64,000 nt of DNA from Loktanella sp. PT4BL (GTDB taxonomy: Bacteria > Pseudomonadota > Alphaproteobacteria > Rhodobacterales > Rhodobacteraceae), in assembly GCF_003201935.1 (NCBI RefSeq), contig NZ_QJJL01000008.1:1-64000 (forward strand), written 5' to 3'. How positions within the stretch are numbered: the first letter of the stretch is position 1; every line of letters begins with the position of its first letter. Of the stretch, positions 60,800 to 64,000 are shown in pieces. The notes below the pieces were generated by a model. It ran no database searches, was not told the DNA's origin, and saw only the letters and a list, made by a program, of their open reading frames with translations. The position numbers and the translations under genes are program-made.

Positions 60800-62184
60800 G
60801 CCACCACAATCCGTGTCATCATCCCTGATGCGGCATGGGACAGCATATGGCAGTGCAGCAACCACTCTCCGGGATTATCCGCGACAAATGCAATCTCGCG
60901 CGAGGTGTTTCTTTCAAGAAGTGTCGTATCGCGGAGTGATCCGAGAGAACCATCCTCGGCGACTTCGTGAAAATGCATGCCGTGCAAGTGCATCGCATGC
61001 GGAAACGCAGTGTCGTTGCGAATTGCCACACGAACATGCTCGCCAATACTTACCCGCGCGAGAGGTGGACCATCCATTCCGTCGGCGGCGCCATTAAACG
61101 CCCAAAACCGACCAGCATCGACAATCTCGCGCATCGATTTTTCTTCGCCACCCAGTGTGGCGGTCCGCAATCCGCCCATGGCACCGCCTTCCATGTTCAA
61201 GGTCAGTGCGGTCGCCTTTCCAAGATCTACAGGCGTGTAATTATTCGGCGGCAGCGCATCAGGCGCCGCCCGTCTGGTGGTCGCTCCACCAGTGCCGACT
61301 TCAAACGCAACCTGACTGAATGCTTCTTGTTGCCCGAGGTGGACAAGATGCGCCGTCTCGCCTGAGTCCGCAATCACATCGATGATCAGGTCAACTCGCT
61401 GGGCAGGCCCCAAAACTAGCGCTTCCGTCACTTTCTGTGGGACCGCCAAAGGCATACCATCCAAAGCAACCGTCCATCCATCGAGACCCTGCAGTTGCAG
61501 CGGGAAGATCCGAGCGTTCGATGCATTGATCAAGCGCAGACGCAGACGCTCATTCTTACGTGTATTGAGGACCAGATTGTACGTCGCATTGGTGGTGATG
61601 AAGTTACCAATTCTACCTGCATGGCTGAGGGCATGCGACGCTTCAAAATCATCGTCCAGCTGGGCGGTATCGGGATTGACCAGCCAGTCATCCAAGACCA
61701 AAACCTCTTCGCGGTCGATGTCGATTCTATCGGCCTCTTCGACAATGAGTGGGCCGTATAGACCACGCGCGACCTGCTGCGTGGACATGTTGTGAGCGTG
61801 ATACCAGTACGTGCCTGCATCAGGCGCGACAAAGTCGTAGTCGAATTCTGCGCCAGGCAGAACGGCGTTTTGGGTGAGGCCCGAGACACCATCCATCGCA
61901 TTGTCAATGCGGATTCCGTGCCAATGGACCGACGTTGGTTGTGACAGAGTATTTCGGAGCATGCGTTTGACCCGCGCGCCCTGCGCGACCCGTATCTCGG
62001 CACCTGGCGCATTCCCGTTAAAACCCCAAAGTGTCGTCCGACCATAGTTATCCGGCAAAAGTTGGACGCTGACCTCTTGTGCAGACAAGAGGTCAGCGTT
62101 TGCGTCGGCAAATGCACGTGAACTGGGGAGGGTTGCGAGTGCAGTTGCTGACGCTATGAACTGGCGGCGGTTAAGGCTGCGCAT
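60796..62184 (-). CDS. Multicopper oxidase, copy 3
   Basis: A 462-residue TAT-exported oxidase (RSLNRRQFIASATALATLP). Copper ligands: VHWHGIRID, YWYHAHNMS, HAMHLHGMHF and LHCHMLSHAASGM. It is closely similar to copy 2 in layout. It sits in a run of c-type cytochromes, so it may pass electrons through them, unlike the stand-alone oxidases. Confidence 0.92.
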   Translation of the reverse strand: MRSLNRRQFIASATALATLPSSRAFADANADLLSAQEVSVQLLPDNYGRTTLWGFNGNAPGAEIRVAQGARVKRMLRNTLSQPTSVHWHGIRIDNAMDGVSGLTQNAVLPGAEFDYDFVAPDAGTYWYHAHNMSTQQVARGLYGPLIVEEADRIDIDREEVLVLDDWLVNPDTAQLDDDFEASHALSHAGRIGNFITTNATYNLVLNTRKNERLRLRLINASNARIFPLQLQGLDGWTVALDGMPLAVPQKVTEALVLGPAQRVDLIIDVIADSGETAHLVHLGQQEAFSQVAFEVGTGGATTRRAAPDALPPNNYTPVDLGKATALTLNMEGGAMGGLRTATLGGEEKSMREIVDAGRFWAFNGAADGMDGPPLARVSIGEHVRVAIRNDTAFPHAMHLHGMHFHEVAEDGSLGSLRDTTLLERNTSREIAFVADNPGEWLLHCHMLSHAASGMMTRIVVA

Positions 62185-62199
62185 AAGTGAAGAACCTTC

Positions 62200-63090
62200 C
62201 TAAATCTCGTTATCCATGATGTAGGTCGCCATCGCGTCCAAATCATCATCGGTTAAGAACCTTGTGCCAAATTGAACTACCTCTGCCATAGATCCGCCAA
62301 AGACATCACCCGACGGGGTAATGCCTGAGCGCAGTGCATAGGCGAGGTCGTCTGCGGTCCACCCTTCCGCCAAAAGGTCACTTGAAAGTATCGAAGGCGC
62401 CTTTCCACCGACGGGCAGATCGGCGTTGCCTGAAAGACGCTCGGTTATAACCCGTGCGCCTACAACATTCCTTGGTGTATGGCAGGCTGCACAATGGGTC
62501 GCCCCGTTCACGAGCTCTTTGCCGCGGTTCCATGCCTCGCTCCTGCCTGGCTCAGGGGCGGTATTTGGTTCTGGCAAAAAGGCTGCCCGCCAAAGCTTCA
62601 GACCCCATCTTTGATCAAACGGAAAGGTGACTTGGTGCTCCGGTGCTGCCTCGCCGACCGGTGGCACTGTCTGAAATGCAGCCCAAAGATCGGCGATATC
62701 CTGATCCGAGAAGTTCGCATAAAAGGGATAGGTGAAGGTCGGATAGTAAGGTTCGCCGTCGGGTGAGATGCCCTGCCGGACAGCACGCGCAAAATCTTCG
62801 GCTGACCAACTTCCCATCCCGTAGTCAGGATCGGTGGTCAAATTCGGCGGATAGAACGTGCCGAAGTCTGTTTTGAGAGGTGCTCCTCCTGCGAGAGGTG
62901 CACCGCCCTCTTCCGCATTCGTATGGCACGCGATACATCCGCTCGCGCGTGCGAGGTAGGCACCCTTATTCACATCGCCGACCAATGCAATCTCTTCAAC
63001 TTCCTTGCCAATCGGCCAAACGATCGTAGCAGCCACTGTTCCGACGACTGCAAGCAAACCTGCCCCGACAACCCAACGAAAAATGCCCAC
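62200..63090 (-). CDS. Di-haem c-type cytochrome
   Basis: A 296-residue protein with an N-terminal anchor and two haem motifs, GCIACH and HCAACH, in two cytochrome domains like the subunit II cytochromes of membrane dehydrogenases (LTTDPDYGMGSWSAEDFARAVRQGI in part; LAYALRSGITPSGDVFG). No dehydrogenase gene is seen in the window. It lies 15 bases upstream of the oxidase and three downstream of the c' gene. Confidence 0.88.
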   Translation of the reverse strand: MGIFRWVVGAGLLAVVGTVAATIVWPIGKEVEEIALVGDVNKGAYLARASGCIACHTNAEEGGAPLAGGAPLKTDFGTFYPPNLTTDPDYGMGSWSAEDFARAVRQGISPDGEPYYPTFTYPFYANFSDQDIADLWAAFQTVPPVGEAAPEHQVTFPFDQRWGLKLWRAAFLPEPNTAPEPGRSEAWNRGKELVNGATHCAACHTPRNVVGARVITERLSGNADLPVGGKAPSILSSDLLAEGWTADDLAYALRSGITPSGDVFGGSMAEVVQFGTRFLTDDDLDAMATYIMDNEI

Positions 63091-63093
63091 GGC

Positions 63094-63675
63094 CTAGTCG
63101 TCCTCGGCGCGGAATTTTTGGTGACACGCAGAACATGTTTGCGCAACTGCAGCAAATGCTGTGTCTGTTGGCATGGTCGCGAACATATCGACTGTCATCA
63201 TGTCGCCTGGGCCACTCATACCACCGCCCATTGCGGGCGCCTGATCGGATCCCATCATGCCGCCACCCATCATTGAAGCCGCTTGATCAGCTTGGCTCGC
63301 AGCCAAACCAACATCGGCACTCAACTTCAGACCTTCTGCACGCAACTCCAACTGTTCGGCCAGCTCTACGAACTCGTCCCAGTCTTCCCAAACAGATGGC
63401 AACACTTTTGAGACTGGTTGAATCGAACCTTCTGGAAACAGGCTGGTCATTTGTTGGCCCGCATGTGTGACCATCACATCTGCACCGGCGCGCACCTGAT
63501 CTGCATCAAAAGGCGTCCGGCCACGCATCATTGGGGTCAGCTCTTTAACGACATCACCTAAAGCGGTCATGCCTTGCATGCGTTCCAGCACCACGCCAGT
63601 TGCACCTTTGTGCGCCAAAGCTGCCGTTGCCGCGATGATGCTTGCTGTCGTCAGAATTACCAGTCCAGCGCGCAT
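63094..63675 (-). CDS. Cytochrome c'-family protein with Met-rich insert
   Basis: A 193-residue exported four-helix cytochrome with C-terminal CSACHQKFR, typical of class II. A Gly/Met-rich insert (SMMGGGMMGSDQAPAMGGGM in part) precedes the last helix and could bind copper. The ATG at 63673-63675 begins the signal peptide. It may protect against or sense copper near the oxidase. Confidence 0.85.
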   Translation of the reverse strand: MRAGLVILTTASIIAATAALAHKGATGVVLERMQGMTALGDVVKELTPMMRGRTPFDADQVRAGADVMVTHAGQQMTSLFPEGSIQPVSKVLPSVWEDWDEFVELAEQLELRAEGLKLSADVGLAASQADQAASMMGGGMMGSDQAPAMGGGMSGPGDMMTVDMFATMPTDTAFAAVAQTCSACHQKFRAEDD

Positions 63676-63688
63676 TCTCGTATCCCTT

Positions 63689-64000
63689 CTAAAATATGCC
63701 GTTAGCTCTTTGGAGCTCGCGGATGTAGGCGACAACCATCTTCACATCGCCGTCGGTCAGACCTTCAACGGGGGGCATGTTGCCGAACCTCCAATGATGC
63801 GCTCTCACCCCATTCCTGACCGCGAGGAGAAATGAAGCGTCGCCATGATGCCCGGGTTCATAGGTGATATGAACCAATGGCGGTGCGATCCCATTTTGTC
63901 CTGCTGCATTCGTACCGTGGCATTCGGCGCAGGCAACGTTAAACACTTGCTCACCGAATTGAGCATTTGCAGAAAGCTCCGACGGCATATTCACTTCAAC
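63689..64000 (-). CDS. Class I c-type cytochrome, N-terminus cut by the window edge
   Basis: At least 103 codons of a cytochrome c with CAECHG, HITYEPGHHGD and NMPPVEGLTDGDVKMVV. No signal peptide is visible, and the frame stays open to base 64000, so the start lies beyond the edge. It is the most upstream visible gene of the minus-strand cytochrome/oxidase run, whose promoter is outside the window. Confidence 0.85.
   Translation of the reverse strand, partial: VEVNMPSELSANAQFGEQVFNVACAECHGTNAAGQNGIAPPLVHITYEPGHHGDASFLLAVRNGVRAHHWRFGNMPPVEGLTDGDVKMVVAYIRELQRANGIF

Noticed and set aside
1-64000. tRNA or rRNA genes, CRISPR arrays, insertion sequences, integrases
   Set aside because: I looked for tRNA-like ends, short regular repeats and transposase motifs and saw none; a covariance-model scan would settle the RNA question.

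Overview
This window reads as a 64-kb heavy-metal resistance and envelope-repair island from an alphaproteobacterium, most likely of the Rhodobacterales (Roseobacter) type. That placement is an inference from the gene styles: a system I cytochrome c module in the order ccmF-G-H-I, SCO/PCuAC/CtaG oxidase-copper assembly, a TAT-exported Rieske protein, a DmeR-like regulator and ArsR-rhodanese fusions. I see no rRNA, tRNA, CRISPR array, transposase or integrase. The small exported proteins and XRE regulator at the left (1-1302, 9538-10233) look like plasmid or integrative-element backbone, but I could not prove this.

Layout: 1-1302, small orphan genes. 1439-3061, an ArsR-rhodanese regulator divergent from a sterol-desaturase-family protein. 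3081-5524, module A: a MerR regulator divergent from a transglutaminase-like protein, a short CDF-like transporter and an ICMT/PEMT-like methyltransferase. 5632-9304, a nickel/cobalt module (His-tailed MFS pump, DmeR-like repressor, His-rich exported protein, HupE-like permease, anchor protein). 9538-10928, an exported orphan and an L,D-transpeptidase. 11024-14446, module B: a second MerR, short CDF, transglutaminase-like, canonical CDF and methyltransferase set. 14624-23651, one tightly packed twelve-gene run (SCO, DsbB, DsbA, PCuAC, SCO, M23 peptidase, DUF411, ZIP, LspA, a 55-residue membrane protein, a penicillin-acylase-like protein, CtaG). 23739-28586, an MntR-like repressor divergent from a di-heme peroxidase and a PhnCDE-like ABC transporter. 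28651-32727, a ZntA-type ATPase, a lipoprotein and two more L,D-transpeptidases. 33071-37273, ccmFGHI. 37476-46236, a Met-rich EF-hand protein, rhodanese, multicopper oxidase, DUF6010, TVP38, Rieske, CopA and PBP2. 46288-56204, Lgt, DUF2182, DsbB, an APC permease, DsbA, an orphan anti-sigma-like peptide, a multicopper oxidase, ScsB/DsbD and a spermidine-synthase-like protein. 56335-64000, CueR, CopA, CopZ, a ScsC-like protein, a multicopper oxidase and four c-type cytochromes, the last cut by the window edge.

Three regulatory signatures tie the loci together. First, six MerR-type promoters with a TTGAAC -35 box, a 19-bp spacer and a CTCTAG-like dyad precede module A, module B, the SCO-to-CtaG run, zntA and two L,D-transpeptidases; a third transpeptidase follows zntA. 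Second, five CueR-type promoters (TTGACC-like -35, TTCC/GGAA dyad, 19-bp spacer) precede DUF6010-TVP38, the Rieske gene, copA-PBP2, copA-cueR and copZ. Third, four 10-bp-period direct repeats of the TTTGTAAC kind precede the EF-hand/oxidase, DsbB-DUF2182-Lgt, DsbA and ScsB/oxidase loci, suggesting an OmpR-type response regulator encoded elsewhere.

The most interesting reading is that metal stress switches on more than pumps. It appears to induce a spare set of envelope-building enzymes (three L,D-transpeptidases, PBP2, M23 peptidase, Lgt, LspA, Dsb and Ccm proteins, Rieske, SCO/PCuAC/CtaG), together with two copies of an uncharacterised transglutaminase/short-CDF/methyltransferase module.
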